From: an uncultured Oscillospiraceae bacterium | Lineage (GTDB): Bacteria; Bacillota; Clostridia; Oscillospirales; Ruminococcaceae | DNA length: 24,755 bases | Reading direction: 5' to 3' | Assembly: GCA_910579545.1 (NCBI GenBank) | Contig: CAJTVI010000036.1 | Span: 1 to 24,755, forward strand | Program-made: the position numbers and the translations under genes | Shown: positions 1 to 9,100 of the stretch, one piece after another | Position numbering within the stretch: the stretch's first letter is position 1 | Layout: each line of letters opens with the position of its first letter | The notes under the pieces: generated by a model | What the model was told of the DNA's origin: nothing | Databases searched by the model: none | The model's input: the letters and a program-made list of their open reading frames with translations, nothing else

Positions 1-201
1 GGCGCGCTCGCGCCGCACAGCCCGCCGCCGGACCCCGAGGCCCAGGCGGTGCTGCGCCTGCTGGGCCCGCGGCCCAAGGGGCTTGAGCAGCTGGCCGCCG
101 AGAGCGGCCTGCCCGCCGGGCGGCTGCTGGCGGCGCTTACAAGGCTCGAGCTTTCCGGCCGGGCTGCGGCGCTGGCCGGACGGCAGTACCGGTCGGTCTG
201 A
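1..201 (+). CDS. dprA: DprA, C-terminal end (partial)
   Basis: Only the last 66 codons are present; the gene enters from the left edge in frame 1 and stops at TGA 199-201. The peptide begins with a proline-rich linker (PHSPPPDPEAQ) and then reads as a small winged-helix domain (VLRLLGPRPKGLEQLAAESG, then LLAALTRLELSGRAAALAGRQY). That pattern matches the C-terminal DprA winged-helix domain, which follows the Rossmann domain that binds ssDNA and loads RecA during natural transformation. The Rossmann part lies outside the window, so the call rests on the domain pattern and on dprA lying directly upstream of topA in many Firmicutes. A 7-bp hairpin (250-256 with 262-268) lies in the gap to topA, without a clear T-run. 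Confidence 0.75.
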   Translation, partial: GALAPHSPPPDPEAQAVLRLLGPRPKGLEQLAAESGLPAGRLLAALTRLELSGRAAALAGRQYRSV

Positions 202-301
202 GGGCCCTGCCAACCCGCAATATCCCCTGATACCCCTGCCCTGCCGGGGCCTGCCGGCCCGCGGCAGGCGATACAGCGTTTTAATTTGAAGGAGAACCCG
301 C

Positions 302-2401
302 ATGTCAAAACTGGTCATTGTGGAATCGCCCGCAAAGGCAAAAACCATCGGCAAATATCTTGGCCCCGGCTACGAGGTCACCGCCTCGATGGGGCATATC
401 CGCGATTTGCCCGCCAGCCAGCTGGGCATCGACGTGGAGCACGGCTACAACCCGCAGTATATCAACATCAAGGGCAAGGAAAAGCTCATCCGCGAGCTCA
501 AGAGCGAGGCCAAAAAGGCCGAGCAGGTCTACCTTGCCACCGACCCGGACCGGGAGGGCGAGGCCATCAGCTGGCACCTGGCCAACCTTTTGGGGCTGGA
601 TCCCGCCGCCCCCAACCGGGTCACCTTTGGCGAGATCACCAAAAAAGGGGTGGCCGAGGGCATGGCCCATCCCCGCGCCATCGACACCGACCTCTTCAAC
701 GCCCAGCAGGCCCGCCGCATCCTGGACCGGCTGGTGGGCTACAAGCTCTCGCCCTTTTTGTGGCGCAAGGTGCGCCGGGGGCTTTCGGCCGGGCGGGTGC
801 AGAGCGTGGCCGTGCGGCTGATCGTGGACCGCGAAAAGGAGATCGAGGCCTTTAAGCCGGAGGAATACTGGAACATCGACGCCCTCCTCAAGGGTCCCGG
901 CCCCTATAAGCCCTTTACCGCCCGGCTTGCCGCCACCGCCGCCGGCAAAAAGCTGGCGGTGCACACCCGCGCCGAGGCCGAGGCCATCCGCGCCGCGCTG
1001 GACGGGGCGGTGTACACTGTCTCGGAGGTGGCCCGCGGCAAGCGCAAAAAGGTGCCCACCCCGCCCTTTATCACCAGCACCCTCCAGCAGGAGGCCAGCC
1101 GCCGGCTGGGCTTTACCGCCACCCGCACCATGCGGGCCGCCCAGACCCTGTACGAAGGGGTGGACGTCGCCGGCCGGGGCACCATGGGCCTCATCACCTA
1201 TATGCGTACCGACAGCCTGCGGGTGAGCGACGAGGCGGTGGCCGGGGCCAAGGCCTTCATCACCCAGACCTATGGGGCCAACTACGTCTGCAACTATAAG
1301 CGCAGCTACAAATCCCGTTCGGCCACCGCCGCCCAGGACGCCCACGAGGCCATCCGCCCCAGCGAGCCGGCCCTCACCCCGGACGAGGTGGAAAAAAGCA
1401 TCTCGGGGGATACCGCCAAGCTTTACCGGCTGATCTGGAGCCGGTTTATCGCCAGCCAGATGGCCGACTGCGAGCAGGACACTGTCTCGGTGGGCATCAC
1501 GGCGGGGGGGTACCTCTTCAGGGCCAGCGGCTATGTGGTCACCTTTGACGGCTATACCGCCCTCTACGAGGAGACCGCCGAGGAGAAGGAAAAAAAGGAG
1601 ACCGCCCTGCCGCCTTTGGAACAGGGGCAGGCGCTGGCCCTCAGCGAGCTCAAAACCGAGCAGAAGTTCACCCAGCCCCCCGCCCGCTACACCGAGGCAA
1701 GCCTGATCCGGGCGCTGGAGGAGAACGGCATCGGCCGGCCCTCCACCTACGCGCCCATCATCACCACCATCACCGACCGCGGCTATGTGGAGCGGGACCA
1801 GAAAAAACTAAAGCCCACCCTTTTGGGCCGCACCATCAACGAATTGATGCTCGAGCAGTTCCCGGACATCGTGGACGTCGCCTTCAGCGCCGGGATGGAG
1901 AAAAACCTCGACAAGGTCGAGAGCGGCAAGACCGACTGGCACACCGCCATCGACGAGTTTTACAAGGGCTTTGACGCGGCTTTGCAGGCGGCCGAAAAGA
2001 ACATGGAGGGCAAAAAGGTCCGGGTGCCGGACGAGGAGACCGACGAGGTCTGCGAAAAATGCGGCCGCAAGATGGTCATCAAGGTGGGCCGGTACGGCAA
2101 GTTTTTGGCCTGCCCGGGCTTCCCGGAGTGCACCAACACCAAGCGGCTGGTCAAGGATACCGGCGGCAAATGCCCCAAGTGCGGCAGCCGGATGCTCCAG
2201 CGCCGCAGCGCCAAGGGCCGCATCTACTACGGCTGCGAGGGCTACCCCAACTGCGATTTTATGACCTGGGACGAGCCGGTGCCCGAGCTGTGCGAAAAAT
2301 GCGGCGCCACCCTCTTTAAAAAGGGCCAGCGGCTCTACTGCGCCAAGGAGGGCTGCGGCTTTGAAAAAACCGTCCAGAAGGGCGGCGCCGGCCGTGAGTG
2401 A
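302..2401 (+). CDS. topA: DNA topoisomerase I (type IA)
   Basis: A 699-residue enzyme that relaxes negative supercoils by cutting and passing one strand. The TOPRIM domain opens with KLVIVESPAKAKTIGKYL (E8) and carries the metal-binding DPDREGE at 81-87. The catalytic tyrosine is Y300 in GLITYMRTDSLR. SAGRVQSVAVRLIVDREKEI and the later YTEASLIRALEENGIGRPST are family core motifs. The C-terminus has three four-Cys zinc ribbons, at about 584-610, 624-651 and 664-685, as in other Firmicute TopA proteins. ATG 302 is preceded by AAGGAG at 289-294. The stop overlaps the proposed GTG start of trmFO, so the two are probably co-transcribed and perhaps translationally coupled. Full length and intact. 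Confidence 0.98.
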   Translation: MSKLVIVESPAKAKTIGKYLGPGYEVTASMGHIRDLPASQLGIDVEHGYNPQYINIKGKEKLIRELKSEAKKAEQVYLATDPDREGEAISWHLANLLGLDPAAPNRVTFGEITKKGVAEGMAHPRAIDTDLFNAQQARRILDRLVGYKLSPFLWRKVRRGLSAGRVQSVAVRLIVDREKEIEAFKPEEYWNIDALLKGPGPYKPFTARLAATAAGKKLAVHTRAEAEAIRAALDGAVYTVSEVARGKRKKVPTPPFITSTLQQEASRRLGFTATRTMRAAQTLYEGVDVAGRGTMGLITYMRTDSLRVSDEAVAGAKAFITQTYGANYVCNYKRSYKSRSATAAQDAHEAIRPSEPALTPDEVEKSISGDTAKLYRLIWSRFIASQMADCEQDTVSVGITAGGYLFRASGYVVTFDGYTALYEETAEEKEKKETALPPLEQGQALALSELKTEQKFTQPPARYTEASLIRALEENGIGRPSTYAPIITTITDRGYVERDQKKLKPTLLGRTINELMLEQFPDIVDVAFSAGMEKNLDKVESGKTDWHTAIDEFYKGFDAALQAAEKNMEGKKVRVPDEETDEVCEKCGRKMVIKVGRYGKFLACPGFPECTNTKRLVKDTGGKCPKCGSRMLQRRSAKGRIYYGCEGYPNCDFMTWDEPVPELCEKCGATLFKKGQRLYCAKEGCGFEKTVQKGGAGRE

Positions 2402-3797
2402 CCGGGCGGCGGCCGCCCCCTGCGGCGTGGACGCGGCCAAACCCCTGCCCGGCGGCCCCGCCGGGCAGGCCGCCTCCAGCGCCCCCCGCGTCACCGTGCT
2501 GGGGGCCGGCCTTGCCGGCTGTGAGGCCGCCCTCTGGCTGGCCGGGCAGGGGGCAAGGGTGCGGCTGGTGGAGCAAAAGCCGCTGCGCTTTTCGCCCGCC
2601 CACAAGAGCGAGGGCTTTGCCGAGCTGGTCTGCTCCAACAGCTTAAAGGCCGAGCGGCCGGATTCGGCCAGCGGGCTGCTCAAGGCCGAGATGCGCCTTT
2701 TGGGCAGCCGGCTGCTCGCCGCGGCCGAAACCGCCCGGGTGGCGGCCGGCGGGGCGCTGGCGGTGGACCGGGACCTCTTTTCCGCCGCCGTGACCCGCAT
2801 GGTGCTGCAAACGCCGGGCATCACGGTCGAGCGCCGGGAGGAGACGGCCATCGCCCCGGCCGAGGGCGAGGCGGTCATCGTGGCCACCGGCCCGCTCACC
2901 GAGGGGGCGCTGGCGGCCGAGATCGCCCGGCTCACCGGGGGGCAAAGCCTCTCGTTTTACGACGCCGCGGCCCCCATCGTCACGGCCGAGAGCCTGGAGA
3001 TGGGCCGCATCTTTGCCGCCAGCCGGTACGGCCGGGGCGAGGCGGACTACCTCAACTGCCCGATGGACAAGGCGGAATACGAGGCCTTTTACGAGGCGCT
3101 GCGCAGCGCCAAGCGCGCGCCGCTGCACTCGGCGGACGGCCCCGCGCAGGCCCTGGCCGTCTACGAGGGCTGCATGCCCATCGAGGTGATGGCCCAGCGC
3201 GGGGCCGACACCATGCGCTTTGGGCCCCTGCGCCCGGTGGGCCTTACCGACCCGCGCACCGGCCACCGCCCCTGGGCCAACCTGCAGCTGCGCCGGGAAA
3301 ACGCCGAGGGCAGCCTGTACAATCTGGTGGGCTTCCAAACCAACCTGCTGTTTGGCGAGCAAAAGCGGGTGTTTGGGCTGATCCCCGGCCTTGCCAGCGC
3401 TGAGTACGCCCGCTATGGGGTGATGCACCGCAACACCTTTTTGAACAGCCCCCGCCTTTTGGCGGCCGACCTGAGCTTAAAAGAGCACCCCAGCGTGTTT
3501 TTTGCCGGGCAGATCACCGGCTTTGAGGGCTATATGGAAAGCGCGGCCTGCGGCCTGCTGGCCGCGCGGGGGGCGCTGGCCCGGCTGCGGGGGCAGCCCT
3601 TTGCCCCGCCCCCGCCCGAGACCATGCTGGGGGCGCTGCTAAGCTACATCACCGCCCCCAACAAGGATTTCCAGCCCATGGGGGCCAACATGGGCATCCT
3701 GCCCCCGCTGGCCGAGCCGGTGCGGGACAAGCGCGGGCGGTACGCCGCCCTCTCGGCCCGGGCGCAGGCGGCCATGGCGGCCTGGGCGGGCCGGTAA
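2394..3797 (+). CDS. trmFO: TrmFO, FAD/folate-dependent tRNA (uracil-54-C5)-methyltransferase
   Basis: Makes m5U54 in the tRNA T-loop, using methylene-tetrahydrofolate and FADH2 instead of SAM. An FAD-binding Rossmann motif GAGLAG is at 37-42. HKSEGFAELVCSNSLKAE (C80) and GCMPIEVMAQRGADTMRFGP (C260) contain the two family-conserved cysteines, and the end carries FFAGQITGFEGYMESAACG. GTG 2394 is chosen because it overlaps the topA stop by 8 nt and no ATG lies between it and the FAD motif. This gives 467 residues with about 30 extra Ala/Pro-rich residues before the Rossmann strand, compared with about 435 for the Bacillus protein. A later GTG (2499) would cut into the FAD motif. Which non-ATG codon is used remains uncertain. 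Confidence 0.95.
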   Translation: MSDRAAAAPCGVDAAKPLPGGPAGQAASSAPRVTVLGAGLAGCEAALWLAGQGARVRLVEQKPLRFSPAHKSEGFAELVCSNSLKAERPDSASGLLKAEMRLLGSRLLAAAETARVAAGGALAVDRDLFSAAVTRMVLQTPGITVERREETAIAPAEGEAVIVATGPLTEGALAAEIARLTGGQSLSFYDAAAPIVTAESLEMGRIFAASRYGRGEADYLNCPMDKAEYEAFYEALRSAKRAPLHSADGPAQALAVYEGCMPIEVMAQRGADTMRFGPLRPVGLTDPRTGHRPWANLQLRRENAEGSLYNLVGFQTNLLFGEQKRVFGLIPGLASAEYARYGVMHRNTFLNSPRLLAADLSLKEHPSVFFAGQITGFEGYMESAACGLLAARGALARLRGQPFAPPPPETMLGALLSYITAPNKDFQPMGANMGILPPLAEPVRDKRGRYAALSARAQAAMAAWAGR

Positions 3798-3831
3798 CAG
3801 AAGCAAACATCGCTTGACAAGAGCACGCATG

Positions 3832-3910
3832 GTTTTTGGGGCAAAAGGGACAAAAAGCAAAAAAGGTAAAAAGCTCTTTTGTTTTAAAAAAGAACCTTTG
3901 CCCCAAAAAC
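3832..3910. repeat. AT-rich inverted repeat in the trmFO-plsX gap
   Basis: The left arm 3832-3848 (GTTTTTGGGGCAAAAGG) pairs with the right arm 3895-3910 (CCTTTGCCCCAAAAAC), with one unpaired A. The 46-nt loop is made almost only of A and T runs, in sharp contrast to the GC-rich genes on either side. It has no T-run after the right arm, so it is not a typical terminator. It may be a small repetitive palindrome or a leader structure of plsX. Confidence 0.6.
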
Positions 3911-3991
3911 TCCGAAGGACCGGCAGGGCAAGGCCAGTGGTGCGATGGCAAGGCGGCGTGCCGCGGGAATCCTTGGTGGATTCCAAGGTGC

Positions 3992-4023
3992 GCCAACGCG
4001 GCCAGCGTGCCGCTGGAGTTGGC
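3992..4023 (+). other. Two-part hairpin in the plsX leader
   Basis: GCCAAC (3992-3997) pairs with GTTGGC (4018-4023). Inside it CCAGCG (4002-4007) pairs with CGCTGG (4011-4016) around the loop TGC. Just upstream GGAATCC and GGATTCC form another 7-bp stem around 3967-3985. The structure ends about 35 nt before the plsX ribosome site. It could be a leader structure or part of a dispersed repeat. No known riboswitch class is recognised. Confidence 0.4.
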
Positions 4024-4073
4024 CTGACGGCGTGTGCGCCCTTGTTAAGGGATGTAAAAAGGAGGAACCATCC

Positions 4074-5090
4074 ATGCGGATCATTCTGGACGCCATGGGG
4101 GGCGACAACGCCCCCGGCGAGATCATCAAGGGCGCGGCCGAAGCGCTGGCCGAGCTGGGGCCGGAGCTCACGGTGGTGGCGGTGGGCGACGAGGCCCGGG
4201 TGCGCGAGGCGGCCGCCGCGGCCGGCCTTGCCGAGCAGCCGGGCCGGTTTGAGATCGTGCATGCTGCCGAGGTCATCGAGATGTGCGACGAGCCGGCCCG
4301 CGCCATCCGCCGCAAAAAGGGTTCCAGCCTGGTGGTGGGCTTACAGATGCTGGCCGCTGGCGAGGGGGACGCCTTTGTCTCGGCCGGCAGCACCGGCGCG
4401 CTGCATGTGGGCGCAAGCCTGATCGTGCGCAGCCTTAAGGGGGTCAAGCGGCCGGCGCTGGCCACCATCATCCCGGGGGGCAAAAAGCCCTACCTGCTCA
4501 TGGACTGCGGCGCAAACGTCGAGTGCCGCCCCCAGATGCTCGAGGCCTTTGGGGTGATGGGCAGCATCTATATGAGCCGGGTGCAGGGGGTGGCCGAGCC
4601 CAGCGTGGCGCTGGTCAACAACGGCGCCGAGGAGTCCAAGGGCACCCCCCTCTACCGGGAGGCCCATCAGCTGCTCAAGGCCAACCCCAACATCCGGTTT
4701 ATCGGCAATGTCGAGCCGCGGGATGTGCCGGCCGGCGCCGCCGACGTGGTGGTCTGCGACGGGTTTACCGGCAACGTGATCCTCAAGCTTACCGAGGGGC
4801 TGGCCAAGAGCCTTTTGGGCATGATCAAGGAGGTATTTTTGGCAAGCTTTGCCACCAAGCTGGCCTACCTGCTGGTCAAGGGCGGCATCGCCGGGCTCAA
4901 AAAGAAGATGGACAGCGAGGAATACGGCGGCGCGCCGCTGCTGGGGGCGGCAAAGCCGGTCATCAAGGCCCACGGCTCCAGCAAGGCCCGCGGCATCAAA
5001 AACGCCATCCGGCAGGCAAAGCTCTGTGTCGAGAGCGGCATGACCGACACGATGGCCGCCGCCCTGGCCGGCCTTGCGCCCCGCGGCTGA
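4074..5090 (+). CDS. plsX: PlsX, phosphate acyltransferase
   Basis: Converts acyl-ACP and phosphate to acyl-phosphate, the acyl donor that PlsY uses to start phospholipid synthesis; a peripheral membrane enzyme in Firmicutes. The 338-residue protein starts with the family signature MRIILDAMGGDNAPGEIIKG. It also shows DAFVSAGSTGALHVGA, LMDCGANVECRP, LVNNGAEESKGTPL, VVCDGFTGNVILKL and the C-terminal APLLGAAKPVIKAHGSSKARGIKNAI. ATG 4074 follows AAGGAGG at 4059-4065. A longer in-frame reading from 3945 has no ribosome site and no family similarity, so it was not used. In many Firmicutes plsX is followed by acpP and rnc; here rnc is next, after a 349-bp gap without acpP. Confidence 0.97.
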   Translation: MRIILDAMGGDNAPGEIIKGAAEALAELGPELTVVAVGDEARVREAAAAAGLAEQPGRFEIVHAAEVIEMCDEPARAIRRKKGSSLVVGLQMLAAGEGDAFVSAGSTGALHVGASLIVRSLKGVKRPALATIIPGGKKPYLLMDCGANVECRPQMLEAFGVMGSIYMSRVQGVAEPSVALVNNGAEESKGTPLYREAHQLLKANPNIRFIGNVEPRDVPAGAADVVVCDGFTGNVILKLTEGLAKSLLGMIKEVFLASFATKLAYLLVKGGIAGLKKKMDSEEYGGAPLLGAAKPVIKAHGSSKARGIKNAIRQAKLCVESGMTDTMAAALAGLAPRG

Positions 5091-5106
5091 GCCGGGAAAC
5101 GCTTTT

Positions 5107-5139
5107 GGCCAATCTGGGGGATAAATCCCCCAGACCCCC
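5107..5139 (+). repeat. A-type palindromic repeat, copy 1 (after plsX)
   Basis: GGCCAAT, then CTGGGGGA (5114-5121), loop TAAA, TCCCCCAG (5126-5133), then ACCCCC. It begins 17 nt after the plsX stop. The same layout recurs at 9729 and 11554. The 8-bp GC stem could act as a 3'-end stabiliser or weak terminator, but it is followed by C residues and not T. Confidence 0.85.
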
Positions 5140-5301
5140 ATTACAGGAGAAAGAATAAAGTGCGAACATAAAGGCTGGTGCAAAGGGGCCGAGGCTGGCC
5201 GGGGAGGTGGCGGGCGCTGCCGACACGGGGGACAGTTCTTCGGGTTCAACTCCTCTCTGCTTTAGCCCTTCTGCACTGGCCTTTTAGGCATATCTCATTC
5301 C

Positions 5302-5366
5302 GCTGCACGGATTTTTCCGTGCAGCTGTAAAGGGGGTCCAGGGGGACGCGTCCCCCTGGATTGGCC
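5302..5366 (-). repeat. B-type two-hairpin repeat, copy 1 (inverted)
   Basis: Read on the minus strand: GGCCAATC, a 24-nt perfect palindrome centred on ACGCGT (5337-5360), a CCCCCTTTAC linker, then a second hairpin (GCTGCACGGA 5302-5311 with its complement 5316-5325, loop TTTT). The element is repeated in the other orientation at 11594-11655. The palindrome arms are preserved between copies. In the second hairpin the sequence differs while pairing is kept. Confidence 0.85.
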
Positions 5367-5400
5367 TGATCATTGGCCTGATATCCACCCCATACAAACC

Positions 5401-5418
5401 CTGCCCGGCGCCGGGCAG
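5401..5418. other. Perfect palindrome before rnc
   Basis: CTGCCCGG-CG-CCGGGCAG reads the same on both strands and ends a few bases before the likely rnc ribosome site (GGAAAGAGAG, 5421-5430). In an mRNA it would fold into a tight stem close to the start codon, which could limit translation or be a target of RNase III itself. The role is inferred. Confidence 0.45.
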
Positions 5419-5439
5419 CAGGAAAGAGAGCGATCAGCG

Positions 5440-6105
5440 ATGCACCAGCTTGAAAGCATCATCGGCTACACCTTTAAAAACCCCGCGCTGCTCGAAACGG
5501 CGCTCACCCACACCAGCTTTGCCAACGAGAGCCGCACCCCCATCCCCCACAACGAGCGGCTGGAGTTTTTGGGGGACAGCGTTTTGTCCATCGTGGTGGC
5601 GGACCACCTCTTCCACCAGTGGAAAAACCGCCCCGAGGGGGAACTGACCCGCGCCCGGGCCAGCCTTGTGTGCGAGAGCGCCCTGTTCGAGTTTGCCAAG
5701 GAGATCGACCTTGGCAGCTACCTGCGGCTGGGCCGCGGCGAGGAGCGGGGCGGCGGGCGCACCCGGCCCAGCGTGGTCAGCGACGCCTTTGAGGCGCTGA
5801 TCGCCGCGCTCTATCTTGACGGCGGCATCGAGGCGGCCCGGGCCTTCCTTTTGCCCTTTTTGGCCGAGGGCAAAACCGCCGAGGCCGACTACAAGACCCA
5901 GCTGCAGGAGGTGGTGCAGCAAAACCCCGAGGAGCGGCTGCGCTATGTAGTGGAAAGCGAGACCGGCCCCGACCACGACAAGCACTTTGCGGTGGCGGTC
6001 TATCTCAACTCCAACTGCATCGGCCGGGGCGAGGGGCACTCCAAAAAAATTGCCGAACAGCACGCCGCCCGCGAGGCGCTGCGGCTGATGGGCCTGGTCA
6101 AGTAA
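5440..6105 (+). CDS. rnc: Ribonuclease III
   Basis: Cuts double-stranded RNA, including rRNA precursors and structured mRNAs. The 221-residue protein has the endonuclease domain at 1-150, with the signature NERLEFLGDSVLS (E42 and D46) and SDAFEALIAALYLDGG (D115 and E118) supplying the four metal ligands. A C-terminal double-stranded RNA-binding domain spans about 150-221 (DYKTQLQEVVQQ, then GEGHSKKIAEQHAAREAL). ATG 5440 follows a purine-rich but imperfect ribosome site at 5421-5430. It lies 48 bp before smc, the order seen widely in Firmicutes. All catalytic residues are present. Confidence 0.98.
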   Translation: MHQLESIIGYTFKNPALLETALTHTSFANESRTPIPHNERLEFLGDSVLSIVVADHLFHQWKNRPEGELTRARASLVCESALFEFAKEIDLGSYLRLGRGEERGGGRTRPSVVSDAFEALIAALYLDGGIEAARAFLLPFLAEGKTAEADYKTQLQEVVQQNPEERLRYVVESETGPDHDKHFAVAVYLNSNCIGRGEGHSKKIAEQHAAREALRLMGLVK

Positions 6106-6153
6106 GCCGGCCGGGCCGACACAAGGGCGGGCAACATAGGTAAGAGGGATCAA

Positions 6154-9100
6154 ATGGTATTAAAAGCACTCGAAATACAGGGCTTCAAGAGCTTCCCGGA
6201 CCGTATTAAGATCGGCATCGACCGCGGCATCACCGCCGTGGTGGGGCCCAACGGCTCGGGCAAAAGCAATATCTCGGACGCCATCCGCTGGGTGCTGGGC
6301 GAAACCAGCTCCAAGCAGCTGCGGGGGGCCGGCAAGATGGAGGACGTCATCTTTGGCGGCACCCAGCTGCGCGGCGCCATGGGCTACGCCTCGGTCAAGC
6401 TCACGGTGGACAATTCCGACCGCCGCATCGAGGTGGATTCGGACGAGGTGACCATCGGCCGGCGGTACTACCGCTCGGGCGAGAGCGAGTATTCCATCAA
6501 CGGCCAGAACGTGCGCCTGCGGGACATCTACGAGCTCTTTCTGGACACCGGCCTTGGCCGGGACGGCTACTCCATCATCGGCCAGGGCCGCATTGCCGAG
6601 ATCGTGGGGGCCAAAAGCGCCGAGCGCCGCGAGATCTTTGAGGAGGCCAGCGGCATCGCCAAGTACCGCTACCGCAAAAACGAGGCCGAGCGCCGGCTGG
6701 CCGCCGCCGAGGAGAACCTTTCCCGCCTGCGGGACATTTTGGACGAACTCGAGGCCCGGGTGGGCCCCTTAGAGCGGGAGAGCAAAAAGGCCAAACAGTT
6801 TTTGGAGTACAGCGCCCGCCGCAAGGAGCTGGAGGTCACCCTCTGGGTGGACAACATCCGCCGCGCCAAGGAGACGGTGCGCACCGAGCAGCGCCGGTAC
6901 GAGGCCGCCGGGGCCGACTACGACCGCCTGAGCCGGGAGATCGAGGCCATCGACGCCGAGAGCGAGGCCATCCGGGCGGCCGCCCAGGAGCTCACGGTGC
7001 AGATCGAGCGGGCCAACGCCGACATCCGGGCCATGGCCGAGGAGCAGGCCGGGGCCGACAGCCGGCTGGCCGTGCTGCAAAACGACATCGGCCACAACGA
7101 CGCCGCCATCGAGAAATTGGAAAGCGAGCTGGCCGCCAGCCGGCAGGGCAAGGCGGCGCTCGCGGCCGAGATCGCCGGCCACGAGGAGGCGGTGCGGGCC
7201 GCGGCCGCACAGGCGGCCGAACTGGAGGCGGCCATCACGGCGCTGGAGGAGCGGCTGGCCCGCCTGCAGGCCGAAAGCCTTGCCAGCGGCGAAAAGCGGG
7301 GCGAGGTGACCGCCCGGCTGGCCGGGCTTACCCAAAGCCAGACCGCCGCCCAGGTGGAGGCGGCCCGGGCGGCCTCGGCGGCCGAAACGGCCAAAGCGCG
7401 GCTGGAAGCGGCCGGGGCCGAGCGGGCGGCGGGGGCCGAACAGCTTGCCGCCCTGCGCGCCGAGCAGGCCGAGACAAACGAATACCTTGCCGGCCTGCGG
7501 GCCGACCTTACGCGGCTGGGCAACATCCAGGCCGGCCTGGAGATGAAGCTTGCCAGCCGGCAAAAGCAGCACAAGGAGGCCGAGGACGCGGTGCTGGCCG
7601 CCGCCCGGCAGGAGGACGCCGCCCGCCAGCGGCTGGCGGTTTTGCAGGACCTTGAGCGCAACATGGAGGGCTACCAGCAGAGCGTCAAGGCGGTGATGCG
7701 GGCGGGCCAGAGCGGCCGGCTGCGGGGCATTTTGGGGCCGGTCAGCAGCATCCTCACGGTCAGGCCGGGGTACGAGCTTGCCATCGAGACCGCCCTTGGC
7801 TACGCCTTGCAGAACTTAGTGGTGGAAAACGAGGGCGCGGCCAAGGCCGGCATCGCCTTTTTAAAGGAGCAAAAGGCCGGCCGGGCCACCTTTTTGCCGC
7901 TGGATACCGTGCAGGGCCAGCGGCTGGACGAGGGCCGCCTGCCCATGGGCGCGGCGCTGGCCGTCTCACTAATTTCCTGCGAGCCGCGCTACCAGACCGT
8001 GGCCGAAAACCTCTTAGGCCGCATCTTGGTAGTGGACAACATCGACGAGGCCGCCCGGGCCGCCCGGCAGCTGGGCTACCGCAATCGGGTGGTCACGGTG
8101 GACGGGCAGGTCGTCAACGCGGGCGGTTCCTTTACCGGGGGCAGCGCCTCCCGCTCGGCCGGCTTTTTCAGCCGCCGGCAGGAGATCGCGGAGCTCAAGG
8201 AAAAGCTGGCCCGTCTTGCCGCCGAACGCCAGAAGGCCGAGGAGAACGCCGCCCGCTGGAAGGCCGAGACCGACAAACTCTCGGCCGAGCTCACCGCCGT
8301 GCAGAGCGAGGCGGTCACCGCCGGCGGGGACGCCATCCGGGCCGAGATGGAGGCAAAGCGGCTGGACGGCGCGGTGCAGGCGGCCGAGGCCGCCGACGCC
8401 CAGCTGGCCGCCGAGCTTGCGGCCCTGGGTGAGCAGATCGAGGCCGAGACCGCCCAGGCGGCCGGCCAGCAAAAGGCCCAGCAGGAGCTGGCGGGCCAGA
8501 TCGCGGAGCTGGAGGAGGAGCTGGAGGCCCTTGCGGGCAGCGACGACAGCTTTTTAAAGCTGCGCAGCAGCCTTTCGGACGAGATGGCCGCCCGGCGGAT
8601 GGACAAGCTCACGGCCGAAAAGGACGCCGAGCTGCACACCGCGGCCATTGCCAGCCTGCAAAGCCGCACCGGCGAGGACGCGGCCCGGCGGGCCGAGGCA
8701 AAGCGGGGCATGGTCGAGCTGGCCGCCCTGAACGAGAAAAACCGTGCCCAGATGGCCGAGATCCAGGCCGCCAAGGAGGGGTGCGCCCAGCGCATCGCCC
8801 AAAAGGAGGAGGAGATCCGCACCGCCACCGCCCGCCGCATGGAGCAAGAGGGGGCCGCGGCCAAGCAGGGCCAGCGGCTGCGGGCGGTGACCGACGAGCG
8901 CGAAAAGATGAGCGGCGAGATGGCCCGCCTCACCGAGCGCAAGGCCGCCGCCGAGACCGAGTACGACCAGACCATCGCCAAGCTCTGGGAGGAGTACCAG
9001 CTCACCCTCACCGAGGCCGAGGGGCTTTGTGTGGAGTTCGAGTCCGCCGCCGAGCTGCGCCGCCAGGTGCAGGAGGTGCGGGGCAAAATCCGGGCCTTGG

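Larger units (their letters stand above)
5091..5439. other. Non-coding plsX-rnc gap holding repeats
   Basis: This 349-bp stretch has no credible gene on either strand. It contains an A-type palindrome (5107-5139), a GC-rich segment (about 5160-5280) of unknown role, an inverted B-type element (5302-5366), a near-tandem TTGGCCTGAT duplication (5361-5383) and an 18-nt perfect palindrome (5401-5418) just before the rnc ribosome site. It contains no reading frame with the DSL phosphopantetheine site expected of acyl carrier protein. Confidence 0.7.

Noticed and set aside
305..1345. Long leftward open frame opposite topA, and similar long frames opposite trmFO, ftsY and the glycosyltransferases
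   Set aside because: At this GC content antisense frames stay open by default. They have Gly/Ala/Arg/Pro-rich products without domains and lie fully over well-supported genes.
3814..3845. TTGACA as the plsX promoter
   Set aside because: No TATAAT-like sequence lies 16-19 bp downstream; the region is GGGGC-rich there.
5236..5265. T-loop-like GGGTTCAACTCC, hinting at a tRNA or tmRNA 3' end
   Set aside because: Only three base pairs form around the loop and no acceptor, D or anticodon arm can be built upstream.
5141..5300. Degraded acpP
   Set aside because: No frame on either strand shows a DSL serine motif or an acidic four-helix pattern.
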